Assembly: GCF_015709455.1 (NCBI RefSeq)
Contig: NZ_JADNQW010000005.1
Span: forward strand, 4,174,001-4,238,000
Direction: 5' to 3'
DNA length: 64,000 nt
Source of the DNA: Methylosinus sp. H3A
GTDB lineage: Bacteria; Pseudomonadota; Alphaproteobacteria; Rhizobiales; Beijerinckiaceae
Position 1 is the first letter of the stretch. Every line of letters starts with the position of its first letter. A program made the translations under genes and the position numbers. Of this stretch, positions 55,205-64,000 are shown piece by piece. The notes under the pieces were generated by a model that saw only the letters and a program-made list of their open reading frames with translations, made no database searches and had not been told where the DNA came from.

Positions 55205-57511
55205 TCAATGCAGCGAGGGCCGCGCGCCTTGGCCGGACATCGCCCGCGTCGTCGGCCGCATGGGTATGCGCAGCATGGCGACCGTGCCGATCCCGACATG
55301 CGAGCGAATGCGCAGCGCGCCGCCATGCAGCGCCATCAGCGAGCGCGCTATGGCGAGGCCGAGCCCCGAGCCTTTCATGCCATTCTCTATGACCGCGATC
55401 GGCTGCTCGAAGGGACGGCCGAGCTTGGGGATCGCCGCCTTCTCTATGCCGCAGCCGTCGTCCTCGACGAATATGGCGATGGAGCGCGCGAGCCGACGCG
55501 CGCGCACGCGCACGGCGCCGCCGGCCGTGGTGAATTTCAGACTGTTGGAGACGAGCACGCCGATCGATTTCACGATCGCGTCGTGATCGCCATAGCAGCG
55601 CAGCCCGTCGCGCGCGTCGACGCTGATCTCGACGCGCTTGGTCTCGGCGCTGTGGCGGTATCGCTCCACCGTCGCGCGCACCGCGCCGGAGACATCGACC
55701 TCGCGCTGATCGAGCCGCACGCGGCCGGCTTCGAGGCGCGACATGTCGAGAATATCGGTCAGCACATCGAGCAGATAGCGGCCGCCCTGGTGAATATGGT
55801 TGCAATATTCGACATATTTCGTCGAGCCGAGCTGGCCGAACACCTGCGCCTGCATCATCTCGGAAAAGCCGATGATGGCGTTGAGCGGCGTGCGCAGCTC
55901 GTGACTCATATTGGCGAGGAATTCGGATTTGGCGTGATAGGCGGCCTCGGCCTCGCCCTTCTGCAGATGATATTGCTCGGCGAGCGTGGCGAGCTGCTGC
56001 GCCTGCGCCTCCAGCGTCTGACGGGACTTCAACAGATCGGCGACGCTCGCCGTCAGCCGGCGCTCGGAGTCGATGAGCTTCTCCTGATTGCGCTTCAGCG
56101 CAGTGATGTCGGCGCCGACGGAGACATAGCCGCCATCCTTGGTGCGGCGCTCGCTGATCTGCAGCCAGCGGCCGTCGGCGAGCTGCGCCTCATAGGTGCG
56201 CTCGCTCGAGGAGGACGCCCGGTCCGAGACGATCTGCGTCTCCGCGAGCGCGGCGCTGGCGCCCGCCATGATGCGCGCATAGCTCGCGCCGGGCGCCGCG
56301 GCCTCGGCGGCGAGACCGTGCAGAGCGAGGAATTTCGAATTGCAGGCGACGAGCCGATTATGCGCGTCCCACAGCACGAAGGCCTCGGAGATCGTCTCGA
56401 TCGCGTCGCGCAGCCGCATGTCGGCGGTGGCCGCGCCTTCCGCCAATGCGCGCTGCTCGGAAATATCGACAGCGACGCCGACGAGGCGCTTGCCGCCTTC
56501 CGAATCGTCGATCAATTCGGCGCAGGCGCGCAGCCAAACCCATTCGCCGCGCGCATTGCGGATGCGGAACTCGTGATCCATGCCGCTCGAGCCAGAGGCG
56601 ACGATCGTCTCGACGATGGCGGCGAGATCGCCATCCTGCGGATGCAGCCGGACCTTCAATTCGCCGAAGGACAGCGACCGCGGCTCGGGATCGAGGCCGA
56701 GCAGGCCGAACATCGAATCCGACCAATGAATGCGGCCCCGCGCAATATCCCAATCCCACAAGCCGCAGCGGCCGGAGCCGAGCGCCGCGTCGACGCGCCG
56801 GCGCATGTCGCTCTGCGCGCGCTCGGCGAGCGCCGCGCGCCGCGCCTCGCGCCGAAAGGCCCAAAGCCCGAGCGCCGTCGCCAAAGTCGCCGCCGCCGAC
56901 AGCGCCGCATAGCGCGCGACGAAGGCGCGCCAGTCGGCGAGCGCTGCGTCATAGGGGAGGATCGCAGCCACCTGCCCCGCCCCCGGCGCGAGATTGCGCA
57001 CTGTGGCGAGCGCCTTGCGCCCGTCCGCCAGAGTGACGCGCATGACCCCCGCCTTGTCGGCGAATTCGGTCAATAGCGGCTCGGCGCCCAGCAGGCCGAC
57101 GAGCGCGCCGGAGGCGTCGAGCGGCGGCGTCGCCGCGATGATGCGGCCCGTCCCGTCGGCGACGGCGACGCGGCGTCCGCGCGAGGCGGCGTAGCCCGGC
57201 AGCGCCGCCGCGCCGATGCGCAGCGTCGCGTCGACGTCGCGGGAAATGGCGCGGGAGAAAATCTCGAGATCCTGCGCGGCCTCGGTCAATGTCCGCTCAT
57301 GGGCCGCCTCGGCCAGAGCAAAGAGCAGCGCGCCGAGCGCGGCGGCGCAGAGGCCGAGCGCCACGGTCACATGCCGGGCGCTCAGCTGTTCCGCGATCGC
57401 CCGGCCGATGCTCACGGAGCCCGCAGCGCTCCATGACGACTCCGCGCAGGTCGAATCCGCGCAGGTCGAATCGGCGCAAGTCGTCGTATCGGCCGCGCGC
57501 CCACGCGCCAT
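55205..57511 (-). CDS. PAS-domain sensor histidine kinase
   Basis: A 768-aa kinase. A cysteine/serine repeat near the N-terminus, a membrane helix (VTVALGLCAAALGALLFALA), a periplasmic sensor of about 130 residues, a second helix near 190-210, then two or more PAS domains (WDWDIARGRIHWSDSMFGLLGLD; AFVLWDAHNRLVACNSKFLALHG). A coiled coil leads to the H-box FLANMSHELRTPLNAIIGFSEMM and the ATPase (VEDDGCGIEKAAIPKLGRPF; GSGLGLAIARSLMALHGG). The layout resembles PleC/DivJ-type kinases of alphaproteobacteria. No regulator is adjacent. It converges with the radical SAM gene, 34 bases apart. Confidence 0.9.
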   Translation of the reverse strand: MARGRAADTTTCADSTCADSTCAESSWSAAGSVSIGRAIAEQLSARHVTVALGLCAAALGALLFALAEAAHERTLTEAAQDLEIFSRAISRDVDATLRIGAAALPGYAASRGRRVAVADGTGRIIAATPPLDASGALVGLLGAEPLLTEFADKAGVMRVTLADGRKALATVRNLAPGAGQVAAILPYDAALADWRAFVARYAALSAAATLATALGLWAFRREARRAALAERAQSDMRRRVDAALGSGRCGLWDWDIARGRIHWSDSMFGLLGLDPEPRSLSFGELKVRLHPQDGDLAAIVETIVASGSSGMDHEFRIRNARGEWVWLRACAELIDDSEGGKRLVGVAVDISEQRALAEGAATADMRLRDAIETISEAFVLWDAHNRLVACNSKFLALHGLAAEAAAPGASYARIMAGASAALAETQIVSDRASSSSERTYEAQLADGRWLQISERRTKDGGYVSVGADITALKRNQEKLIDSERRLTASVADLLKSRQTLEAQAQQLATLAEQYHLQKGEAEAAYHAKSEFLANMSHELRTPLNAIIGFSEMMQAQVFGQLGSTKYVEYCNHIHQGGRYLLDVLTDILDMSRLEAGRVRLDQREVDVSGAVRATVERYRHSAETKRVEISVDARDGLRCYGDHDAIVKSIGVLVSNSLKFTTAGGAVRVRARRLARSIAIFVEDDGCGIEKAAIPKLGRPFEQPIAVIENGMKGSGLGLAIARSLMALHGGALRIRSHVGIGTVAMLRIPMRPTTRAMSGQGARPSLH
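57441..57485 (-). repeat. 15-bp tandem repeat at the sensor kinase N-terminus
   Basis: Two identical 15-base units (57441-57455, 57456-57470) and a third degenerate one encode the peptide pattern C-A-D/E-S-T/S. It adds three evenly spaced cysteines near residue 20, ahead of the first membrane helix. Confidence 0.8.
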
Positions 57512-57630
57512 TTTCGTTCGTCCCCGCAAGTTGTCGAAGAGGGGGAAAAACGCGCCGCATCCCGCCCCGAATCAGCCCCATTCGAATCCGGCGGAGGCCG
57601 TTTGTCCAGACCTTAAAAGGACGTAAACGC

Positions 57631-60291
57631 TCAACCGAGCGCGCGCGTCGCTATGTCCGAGACATCGGCGGAGAGGTCGGGAGTCGCGAGGATGCGACGC
57701 AGCGTCGCCTCGGCGATTCCACGGCGCCGCTCCTCGAGCGAACGCCAGGAGCGCAGCGCCGAAAGCAAGCGCGCGGCGAGCTGCGGATTTTTGGGGTCGA
57801 GCTCCAGCACCACGCGCTCGAGCAGCGCATAGCCGGAGCCGTCCAGCGCATGGAAACGCGTCGGATTGCCATTGGCGAAAGAGCCGACCACGGCGCGCAC
57901 GCGATTAGGATTGGCGAGCGAGAAATCCTCATGCTCCATCAGCCGCGCGATGCGCGCGGTCGTCTCGACCTCCGGAATGGTCGATTGCAGCGCGAACCAT
58001 TTGTCGAGGACGAGATGATCGTTTCTGTAGCGCTCGTAGAAGGCGGCGAAGGCCTGCTCGCGCGCATCGCCCGGCACATGCGACAGGGTCGCCAGCGCCG
58101 ATATCCGATCGGTCATATTGGCCGCCTCGGCGAATTGCCGCTCGGCCAGCGGGCCGCCCCGCGCCGGGTCGCCTGCCGCCAACAGATCGAGCGCGACATT
58201 GCGCATGGCGCGCCGTCCGGCGCTGGCGGCGTCGGGCGAGAATCCCTCCTGGGGCGCGAAGCGCGCATGCGCCTCGACCAGCGCGGCCGACAAATGGCGA
58301 CCGAGATCGCGCTTCAATCCGGAGCGCGCCGTGAAGATCACATCGGGATCGACATCCTTGCCGATCTCGCGCGCAATATCGTTCTCGGAGGGCAGAGAGA
58401 GCGCCTGGGCGACGAGGCTCGGATCGCCATCCTCCGCCTCGACCAAGCGTTTCAACGAATCGAGAAAGGCCGCGTCCTCCACCGGCGCCGAGCCGCCGCG
58501 GGCGGCCTCTATGCGCGAGAAGATGGAGCGCAGCGCGAGACTCTGCGCCGCCTGCCAGCGATTGAAGGAATCGCTGTCATGGGCGAGCAGACGCTCCAAA
58601 TCCTCGGCCGATTGGGGCGGCGCGAGACGCACAGGCGCGGAAAAGCCGCGCAGCAGCGACACCACCGGGCGTGACGGCACATTCTCGAAAACCACCTTGC
58701 GCTTGCGCGTCGAGAGCTCGACGACGCCGCGCGCGCATTCTGCGGCGCTCGCGCCGCTCTCGCCCTGCGACGATTCGAGCGTCAGCTCGTCGCCATTCTC
58801 GCCGATGAGGCCGAGAGCGAGCGGAATGACGAAAGGCTTCTTCTCGCTCTGGCCAGGCGTCGGCGGCGTCGATTGCTCGAGAGAGAGCGTCAACGTCTTG
58901 GCGCCCGCGTCATAGGCGCTCTCGACGCCGACGAGCGGCGTGCCCGCCTGCTCGTACCAGAGCGCGAATTGCGCGAGGTCGCGGCCGGAGGCCTCGGCGA
59001 AGCAGGAGAGGAAATCCTCGACCGTCGCCGCCGTCCCGTCGAAACGCTCGAAATAAAGGTCCATGCCGCGACGGAAATCGGCCTCGCCGATCAGCGTCTT
59101 CAGCATGCGGACGATCTCGGCGCCCTTCTCATAGACGGTCGCCGTGTAGAAGTTGTTGATCTCGTGGTAGAGGCTCGGCCGCACCGGATGGGCGAGCGGG
59201 CCGGCGTCCTCGGGAAACTGCTGCAGACGCAGGCCGCGCACATCGGCGATGCGCTTTACCGCGCGGGAGCGCTGGTCGGCCGAGAATTCCTGATCGCGAT
59301 AGACGGTCAGGCCTTCCTTCAGGCACAGCTGGAACCAGTCGCGGCAGGTGATGCGGTTGCCGGTCCAATTGTGGAAATATTCATGGGCGATGACCGACTC
59401 TATGCCGGCGTAATCGGAGTCGGTCGCGGTCTCGGGCGACGCCAGAACATATTTGTCGTTGAATATGTTGAGGCCCTTGTTCTCCATCGCCCCCATGTTG
59501 AAATCGGAGACGGCGACGATATTGAACACGTCGAGGTCGTATTCGCGGCCGAAGGCCTCCTCGTCCCAGCGCATGGAGCGCACCAGCGAATCCATCGCAT
59601 AGGAAGCAAAAGGCTCCTTGCCGCGCTCGACATAGATGGCGAGCTCCACATCGCGGCCGGAGCGGGTGCGGTAGCTCTCCGAAATATGGCCGAGATCGCC
59701 GCCGACCAGCGCGAAGAGATAGCAGGGCTTGGGGAAGGGATCGCGCCACACCGCGAAATGTCGGCCGCAGTCGAGATCGCCGGAGGCGATCGGATTGCCA
59801 TTGCCGAGCAGCACGGGCGCTTCGCTCTTATCGGCCTCTATGCGCGTCGTATAGACGCTCAGCACATCCGGCCGATCGAGGAAATAGGTGATGCGCCGAA
59901 ACCCCTCCGCCTCGCATTGCGTGCAATAGGCGGAGCCGGAGCGGTAGAGCCCGCTCAATTGCGTATTGGCCGAAGGGTCGACCTCGGTCTCGATCTCCAG
60001 CGTGAAAGGCCCCTCCGGGGGCGCTCGCAGCACGAAGGAATCGGGCGTCGCCTCATAGGCCTCGGGCGCGAGCGGCGCGCCTTCGAGCGCTGCGCGCCGC
60101 AAGACCAGCCCGTCGCCGTCCAGCGTGAGCGGCGCGCCGCTGCGCCCCACTGGATTGCGCCGAATCGCGAGGCGCGCGACCACCCGCGTCTTGCTGCGAT
60201 GCAGAGAAATATCCAGATCGACCGCGTCGATCAGAAACGCGGGCGGGCGGTAATCGGCGAGACGAACGGCCTGGGGGGGTGGGTTGCGCAT
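57631..60291 (-). CDS. pepN: Aminopeptidase N
   Basis: An 886-aa M1-family zinc aminopeptidase of the E. coli PepN type. It has the exopeptidase motif GAMEN (267-271) and the zinc site HEYFH (303-307) with the distal Glu in the family position, followed by NWTGNRITCRDWFQLCLKEGLTVYRDQEFSAD. The large C-terminal helical domain is complete. It trims N-terminal residues from peptides in the cytosol. ATG 60291 has GAGG just upstream (5-base spacing to AGG); the longer frame to 60339 is not family-like. It lies between dps and the sensor kinase, all on the minus strand. Confidence 0.95.
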   Translation of the reverse strand: MRNPPPQAVRLADYRPPAFLIDAVDLDISLHRSKTRVVARLAIRRNPVGRSGAPLTLDGDGLVLRRAALEGAPLAPEAYEATPDSFVLRAPPEGPFTLEIETEVDPSANTQLSGLYRSGSAYCTQCEAEGFRRITYFLDRPDVLSVYTTRIEADKSEAPVLLGNGNPIASGDLDCGRHFAVWRDPFPKPCYLFALVGGDLGHISESYRTRSGRDVELAIYVERGKEPFASYAMDSLVRSMRWDEEAFGREYDLDVFNIVAVSDFNMGAMENKGLNIFNDKYVLASPETATDSDYAGIESVIAHEYFHNWTGNRITCRDWFQLCLKEGLTVYRDQEFSADQRSRAVKRIADVRGLRLQQFPEDAGPLAHPVRPSLYHEINNFYTATVYEKGAEIVRMLKTLIGEADFRRGMDLYFERFDGTAATVEDFLSCFAEASGRDLAQFALWYEQAGTPLVGVESAYDAGAKTLTLSLEQSTPPTPGQSEKKPFVIPLALGLIGENGDELTLESSQGESGASAAECARGVVELSTRKRKVVFENVPSRPVVSLLRGFSAPVRLAPPQSAEDLERLLAHDSDSFNRWQAAQSLALRSIFSRIEAARGGSAPVEDAAFLDSLKRLVEAEDGDPSLVAQALSLPSENDIAREIGKDVDPDVIFTARSGLKRDLGRHLSAALVEAHARFAPQEGFSPDAASAGRRAMRNVALDLLAAGDPARGGPLAERQFAEAANMTDRISALATLSHVPGDAREQAFAAFYERYRNDHLVLDKWFALQSTIPEVETTARIARLMEHEDFSLANPNRVRAVVGSFANGNPTRFHALDGSGYALLERVVLELDPKNPQLAARLLSALRSWRSLEERRRGIAEATLRRILATPDLSADVSDIATRALG

Positions 60292-60381
60292 GGGACCTCG
60301 ATGCCCGTCACACCTACACGCGGCCGCGCGGCTTCGCAACGGGCAACGGAAACGACACGGGAAGGGCGCGGGCGATGCGCG

Positions 60382-60903
60382 TCAGGCGTTGCCGCGACGG
60401 CCGGCCTCGAAGAGGAACCAGACGCGCCTTTCGGCCTCGTCTATGTAATTCTCGAGAAGGCTCGCCGTGGCGACGTCGCCGCGCTCGTCGCAGACAGAAT
60501 GCGCCTCGCGCATCCGCGCCGCCAGCACGCCATTGTCGTCGCGCAGCTCCGCCAGCATGTCCTGCGGATCGACATAATCGGCGTCATTGTCGAGGATGCG
60601 CTGGAGCTTGGCGATATGGCCGATGGAGCGCAGCGTCGTGCCGCCGACCTTGCGCACGCGCTCGGCGATTTCGTCCGTCGTCGCGAAAATCTGCGCGCCC
60701 TGCTCGTCGAGGAGCAGATGATAGTCGCGAAAATGCGGGCCCGAGACGTGCCAGTGGAAATTCTTCGTCTTCAGATAAAGCGCGAAAATGTCCGCCAGCA
60801 CGGCGTTGAGCGCGCCCGACACATCCCGCGTAGCCTGGGCCGAGAGGCCGGTCGGCGTCTCCAGCGCGGCTTTTTGACGGGAGTGGATATCACGATTGGC
60901 CAT
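60382..60903 (-). CDS. dps: Dps ferritin-like DNA-protection protein
   Basis: A 173-aa subunit of the dodecameric ferroxidase that stores iron and shields DNA in stationary phase. The ferroxidase residues are in KTKNFHWHVSGPHFRDYHLLLDEQ and DEIAERVRKVGG. The basic N-terminal extension (MANRDIHSRQKAAL) may bind DNA. LRDDNGVLAARMREAHSVCDERGDVATASLLENYIDEAERRVWFL-type helices complete the four-helix bundle. ATG 60903 follows GGAG-like sequence. Likely responsive to oxidative stress, though no OxyR site was identified. Confidence 0.94.
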   Translation of the reverse strand: MANRDIHSRQKAALETPTGLSAQATRDVSGALNAVLADIFALYLKTKNFHWHVSGPHFRDYHLLLDEQGAQIFATTDEIAERVRKVGGTTLRSIGHIAKLQRILDNDADYVDPQDMLAELRDDNGVLAARMREAHSVCDERGDVATASLLENYIDEAERRVWFLFEAGRRGNA

Positions 60904-61006
60904 GCGTCTTTCTCCTCGAGCGGAAGACAGGATCGCTATGACCAGATATGCCGCCGCGCGCGCCTTCCCATGGCCCCGCGCGGATTTTTTGAAGCTGCGC
61001 TCGGCC

Positions 61007-61771
61007 TCAGCCGGCGGAAGCGCTGGGGAGCTCGCTGTCGAGCTCTTGCGCCGGCTCGGCCAGAGCCGGCTCGGCCGCGGGGCGGCGCGTCGGCAGACGG
61101 TGAACCGTCGCCGTCTCGTGATCGTCGTCGCGCTCCATCCGCGCCAGATCCTGCCGAACCATCCACACGAACAGCGCGAAAGCGATCGCCGAAGCGGCCC
61201 CGACCGTCACGTCCAGAACCGTGAAGCGCCAAAGACGCGCCTCCACCACCTGCGGGCCCAGCCAATAGGCGAAAAGGCTCCAGGACGCCACCAATATGCG
61301 AAACTCCGTCGCGCCCATGCCGCCATAAGACAGGCGATGCACCCCCGCCGTCGCCACGCGCAGATAAGTGTAGGAGCTCATCAGAAGATAGAGCGACAGC
61401 ACGAACAGCGCCGACGGCAGAGTGAAATAGGGCGAGACCCCGAGCCCCACCACGATCAGGCTCTGCGCGATCAGATCGCTCGAATGATCGAGAAGAAATC
61501 CGTAGCGCGGACGCTCGATCCCGCGATGGCGGGCCAGCGTCCCGTCCAGCGAATCGCCGAACCAGTTCAGGAACAGGCCGGCGACCACCGCCCATAGAAA
61601 CCACGCCGACCAATGGGTCAGCGCGAAGCCGGCGGCCGTCGCCGCCGCCCCCGCCAACCCCACGGCGGTCAAATGATCCGGCGTCGTCCAGGCGGGAAGT
61701 CGAGGCGCCAACGCCTGCAGCACGCGCCGCTCGCCAGTCGCCAACAGGCTCGTATTCAATCGGTTCGCCAA
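61007..61771 (-). CDS. CDP-alcohol phosphatidyltransferase family protein
   Basis: A 254-aa integral membrane enzyme. The CDP-alcohol signature appears as DSLDGTLAR followed by GFLLDHSSD, with about nine residues between (the family usually has eight), and at least five membrane helices follow (FALTHWSAWFLWAVVAGLFL, LIVVGLGVSPYFTLP, ALFVLSLYLLMSSYTYL and others). It would transfer a phospho-alcohol from a CDP-activated donor to make a phospholipid or polyol phosphate. A TTG at 61771 is chosen because GAGGGGG stands 4-6 bases upstream; the frame is open to 61858. Confidence 0.8.
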   Translation of the reverse strand: MANRLNTSLLATGERRVLQALAPRLPAWTTPDHLTAVGLAGAAATAAGFALTHWSAWFLWAVVAGLFLNWFGDSLDGTLARHRGIERPRYGFLLDHSSDLIAQSLIVVGLGVSPYFTLPSALFVLSLYLLMSSYTYLRVATAGVHRLSYGGMGATEFRILVASWSLFAYWLGPQVVEARLWRFTVLDVTVGAASAIAFALFVWMVRQDLARMERDDDHETATVHRLPTRRPAAEPALAEPAQELDSELPSASAG

Positions 61772-61979
61772 GAAACCCCCTCGAAAACCTAGCCGGGTGT
61801 CGCAGCCCTGCGCGAATGAGACCAGCGCGCCCGGGCCGCGACATCTTTTGCATCGCAATATCGTCGACCGTCAGCTTGCCCGCGCGACGCCCTTGCGTCA
61901 ACCGCTATCGCCGCCTCTAGGTCGGAATTCAGAGCTTTGCGCGCAACCCCATCAGGTCAACCGCCGATCACGTCACGGC

Positions 61980-63155
61980 TCACTTCACCGCCATGCCGAC
62001 CGCCGCGCCCTGGATCGCCGGCTGCGTCAGCATGGAGATCAGCTGGAACGCCTTGCCCACCTCGGTCAGCGGCGCGTTGGAGACGAACAATATGTCCTTG
62101 TCCCGCATCGCGAATCTCCGCGCCGTGAACAAAGCCGCAGGATTGCGCATGTCGAGATGATAGGCCACCGGAACCAGCCGCTGCGCCGCCAGCAGCGGCG
62201 ACACAGTCGGATAATCCGCGATCACCGCCGATTGCTCGTAGCGCAGCACGAACAGCCCGCCCGGATCGGCCCGCTGATCGGTGAGGCCGCCGGCCTTGCC
62301 GATCGCCTCCTCCAAAGTGATTCCCCGCGCATCGAAGGGCACCACGGCGTTCGCCCCCGTCGCGCCCGCCACTGTGAAGGTCTGCGGCGTGCGCTCCACC
62401 GTCAGCACATCGCCGGGGCGCACGAAAATATTCTCGCGCGGATTGGCGAGCAGCGCCTGGATCGGCGCGCGCGCGGTGCGGTCGCCGCGCGTCAGGCTGA
62501 TGAAGGTCTCGTGAACCGGCGAGCGAAAGCCGCCGGCCTGGGCGATCACATCCATCACGCGGTCGCCGCGCAGCGTCAGCGGCACGCGCGCGCCTTGCGT
62601 CACCTCGCCGGTCACCGTCGCCGTATTGCTGATGTTGCGCGACACATTGACCAGCGCCTGCGGCTCGATCGCCTTGCCGCGCAGGCGCTCGACGATGACC
62701 GCCTCCACATCCTGCTGCGTGCGGCCGGCCACCTGGATGCGCCCGGCGTAGGGCACGGTCACCGAGCCGTCGCGCCCGACCGTCTGATCCGGTATCGCCG
62801 CCGAGCGCGAGCCGGGACTGCCGCGGTCCATCGCCGGCGAGGAGAACAGGCCGCCGGAGGCCGCCTCCCATAGAGTGATCTGCAGCGTGTCGCCGACGCC
62901 GATCGGCTGCGTGGCCGGCGGACGATAATCGCCGAAGGAGCCGCGCAGGCCCGGCGCCCCTCGCTTGGCCAGCGCCGCCGTCACTTGCGCGTCGATCTCG
63001 ACGAGGGCGAAAGGCGTCTCCGGCTGCGATTCGGTCGGCGTGCCGGCGCTCATCACCGCATCGCCGGAAGGACCGCTGCCCGGAAGAAGGCTGCAGCCCG
63101 AAAGCAGGGCCGCGACCGCGCAAACACCGAAAATACGAAGTGTCTTCAAAACCAC
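61980..63155 (-). CDS. Polysaccharide export outer-membrane lipoprotein, Wza/BexD type
   Basis: A 391-aa predicted lipoprotein (lipobox LLSGC after a 15-residue hydrophobic helix). The Poly_export domain (IGVGDTLQITLWEAASGG ... GSVTVPYAGRIQVAGRTQQDVEAVI) and two SLBB repeats (VNVSRNISNTATVTGEV; ENIFVRPGDVLTVERTPQTFTVAGATGA) follow. Such octamers form the outer-membrane channel for capsule or exopolysaccharide. GTG 63155 is preferred for its GGGGG site; TTG 63170 and TTG 63149 are alternatives. With the neighbouring epimerase it suggests a surface-polysaccharide locus continuing to the right. Confidence 0.9.
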   Translation of the reverse strand: MVLKTLRIFGVCAVAALLSGCSLLPGSGPSGDAVMSAGTPTESQPETPFALVEIDAQVTAALAKRGAPGLRGSFGDYRPPATQPIGVGDTLQITLWEAASGGLFSSPAMDRGSPGSRSAAIPDQTVGRDGSVTVPYAGRIQVAGRTQQDVEAVIVERLRGKAIEPQALVNVSRNISNTATVTGEVTQGARVPLTLRGDRVMDVIAQAGGFRSPVHETFISLTRGDRTARAPIQALLANPRENIFVRPGDVLTVERTPQTFTVAGATGANAVVPFDARGITLEEAIGKAGGLTDQRADPGGLFVLRYEQSAVIADYPTVSPLLAAQRLVPVAYHLDMRNPAALFTARRFAMRDKDILFVSNAPLTEVGKAFQLISMLTQPAIQGAAVGMAVK

Positions 63156-63297
63156 GCCGCCCCCGACCAATGCTCCGAGCCGCTCCCGGAGCTTCGCCGC
63201 GCGCCCAAATGACCCCGTCTCTTTGGCGAAGACAAGGCCTGCCGTGCGGCGACCGCTCTTTATCTCGCCCCTGTGACCCGCGCGCTACAGCCTGTGG

Positions 63298-64000
63298 TCA
63301 ATGAATTTCGGCGTCGCCCGCGGATTGCAACCAATCGATGGTCTCCGCAAATCCGCGCGCCAAAGGCACGGCCGGCCGCCAGCCGGTCGCGCGCTGGATT
63401 CGAGAGATGTCGGCTTCCAGATGCATGATCTGGTCCGGTCGGTAGGGCGTGCGTCCGAAGCCCGGCTCGATTCCCGGCGCCACCAGATCGCGCAGCATCA
63501 AAACCGCGTCGCGCAGCGCGATGGGCTCGCCCGACCCGATGTTGAAGACGCCGCTCGCATCGCTGTCGAGCAGCGCGACGAGCGCCGCCGCGGCGTCGCC
63601 GACATGGGTGAACTCCCAAATCTGCTCGCAAGCGGTGAGATCGGGCGAGCGTCCCGCCGCGAAGGCGCGGATGAGCGAGGGCACGAGCCAGGGCCGCGCC
63701 TCGCCGGGTCCATAGAGAGAAAAGACGCGCCCCCAGGCGGCGCGCAGGCCGCGCTCCGCCGCGATGGTGAGCAGCGCCCGACCGGCCGCCAGCTTGGAGA
63801 CGCCGTAGAGCGTGGTCGGCTCGGTCGGCGCGTCTTCGCCGACGCGGCCGGACAGGAGGCCATATTCGGCCTGCGAGCCGACGCCGATCGCAATGCGCGC
63901 GCCGGCCTCGGCGGCGGCGTCGACGAGCCGCCCGGTCGCGACGATATTGTCGAGCTGGCCGAGGTCGTTGCGGTCCGCGCCGGCGACGCCGCGCCAACCG
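63298..64000 (-). CDS. NAD-dependent epimerase/dehydratase (partial, 5' end outside)
   Basis: The reading frame runs through the right edge; the visible 233 codons are the middle and C-terminus of an extended SDR sugar epimerase or dehydratase. The first visible residues include NDLGQLDNIVATGRLVDAAA, the catalytic Tyr/Lys pair YGVSK, RVFSLYGPGEARPWLVPSL, EFTHVGDAAAALVALLD and FNIGSGEPIALRDAV. The N-terminal nucleotide-binding GxxGxxG is not in the window. Likely substrate: a nucleotide sugar for the adjoining polysaccharide pathway (inference). Confidence 0.85.
   Translation of the reverse strand, partial: GWRGVAGADRNDLGQLDNIVATGRLVDAAAEAGARIAIGVGSQAEYGLLSGRVGEDAPTEPTTLYGVSKLAAGRALLTIAAERGLRAAWGRVFSLYGPGEARPWLVPSLIRAFAAGRSPDLTACEQIWEFTHVGDAAAALVALLDSDASGVFNIGSGEPIALRDAVLMLRDLVAPGIEPGFGRTPYRPDQIMHLEADISRIQRATGWRPAVPLARGFAETIDWLQSAGDAEIH

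Noticed and set aside
58873..61224. 783-codon plus-strand frame over pepN and dps
   Set aside because: Antisense to two well-identified genes, no domain signature.

Overview
The window is chromosomal DNA from a GC-rich alphaproteobacterium, most likely of the order Hyphomicrobiales (Rhizobiales). The support is gene content and order: an IalB-family secreted protein, an intracellular PHB depolymerase, a CarB with a long internal insertion, the lpoA-like / rsmI / yraN / gshB neighbourhood, an ELM1-family protein and a GlnD of alphaproteobacterial layout. A methanotroph-like Methylocystaceae/Beijerinckiaceae host is possible, but no diagnostic methane or methylotrophy gene is present, so the genus stays open. 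I found no rRNA, tRNA, CRISPR array, IS transposase, phage or origin.

Layout. 1-8.4 kb: the tail of ubiG, a TPR-methyltransferase, an IalB-like protein, an O-methyltransferase, ligA and mtnA. 8.4-17.8 kb: PHB depolymerase divergent from a GST gene, small secreted and hypothetical proteins, a YkgJ-type cysteine-cluster protein, an S9 peptidase, a coupled zinc metallopeptidase/YmdB pair, and an SDR gene divergent from marR with a duplicated palindromic operator. 17.8-25 kb: folate genes pabB-pabC with a GNAT gene, aspS, a vapBC toxin-antitoxin pair, a spermidine-synthase-like gene and a DUF167 gene. 25-36 kb: carB, greA, an ELM1-family gene carrying REP-derived segments, trxB, a DUF559 gene between two near-identical 126-bp repeats, and glyS. 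36-45 kb: an lpoA-like lipoprotein gene divergent from rsmI-yraN, a chemoreceptor, gshB-glnD-grpE and corA. 45-50 kb: a cupin, a DegP protease and a two-component system. 50-57.5 kb: a four-gene minus-strand cassette (SxtJ-like membrane protein, 48-51-aa DUF5989/SxtK-like protein, NodU/CmcH carbamoyltransferase, SGNH hydrolase) divergent from a radical SAM protein, then a PAS sensor kinase. 57.6-64 kb: pepN, dps, a CDP-alcohol phosphatidyltransferase, a Wza-type export lipoprotein and a partial epimerase, which may open a surface-polysaccharide region.

Three families of intergenic repeats decorate the window. One is a REP/BIME family (core CTTCTCCC hairpin ending TCGGATGAGGG): three inverted pairs plus one lone copy inside the ELM1 coding sequence. 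The second is a 126-bp repeat on both sides of the DUF559 gene. The third is a 177-bp MITE-like element with 33-bp terminal inverted repeats, present twice in opposite orientation.

Functionally the window is mostly housekeeping (DNA repair, translation, pyrimidine, folate and glutathione synthesis, nitrogen sensing, envelope quality control). The most interesting accessory parts are the carbamoyltransferase cassette at 49.7-53.3 kb, the REP-invaded ELM1 gene, the marR/SDR operator pair, and the terminator placed only 16 bases upstream of the response-regulator start.
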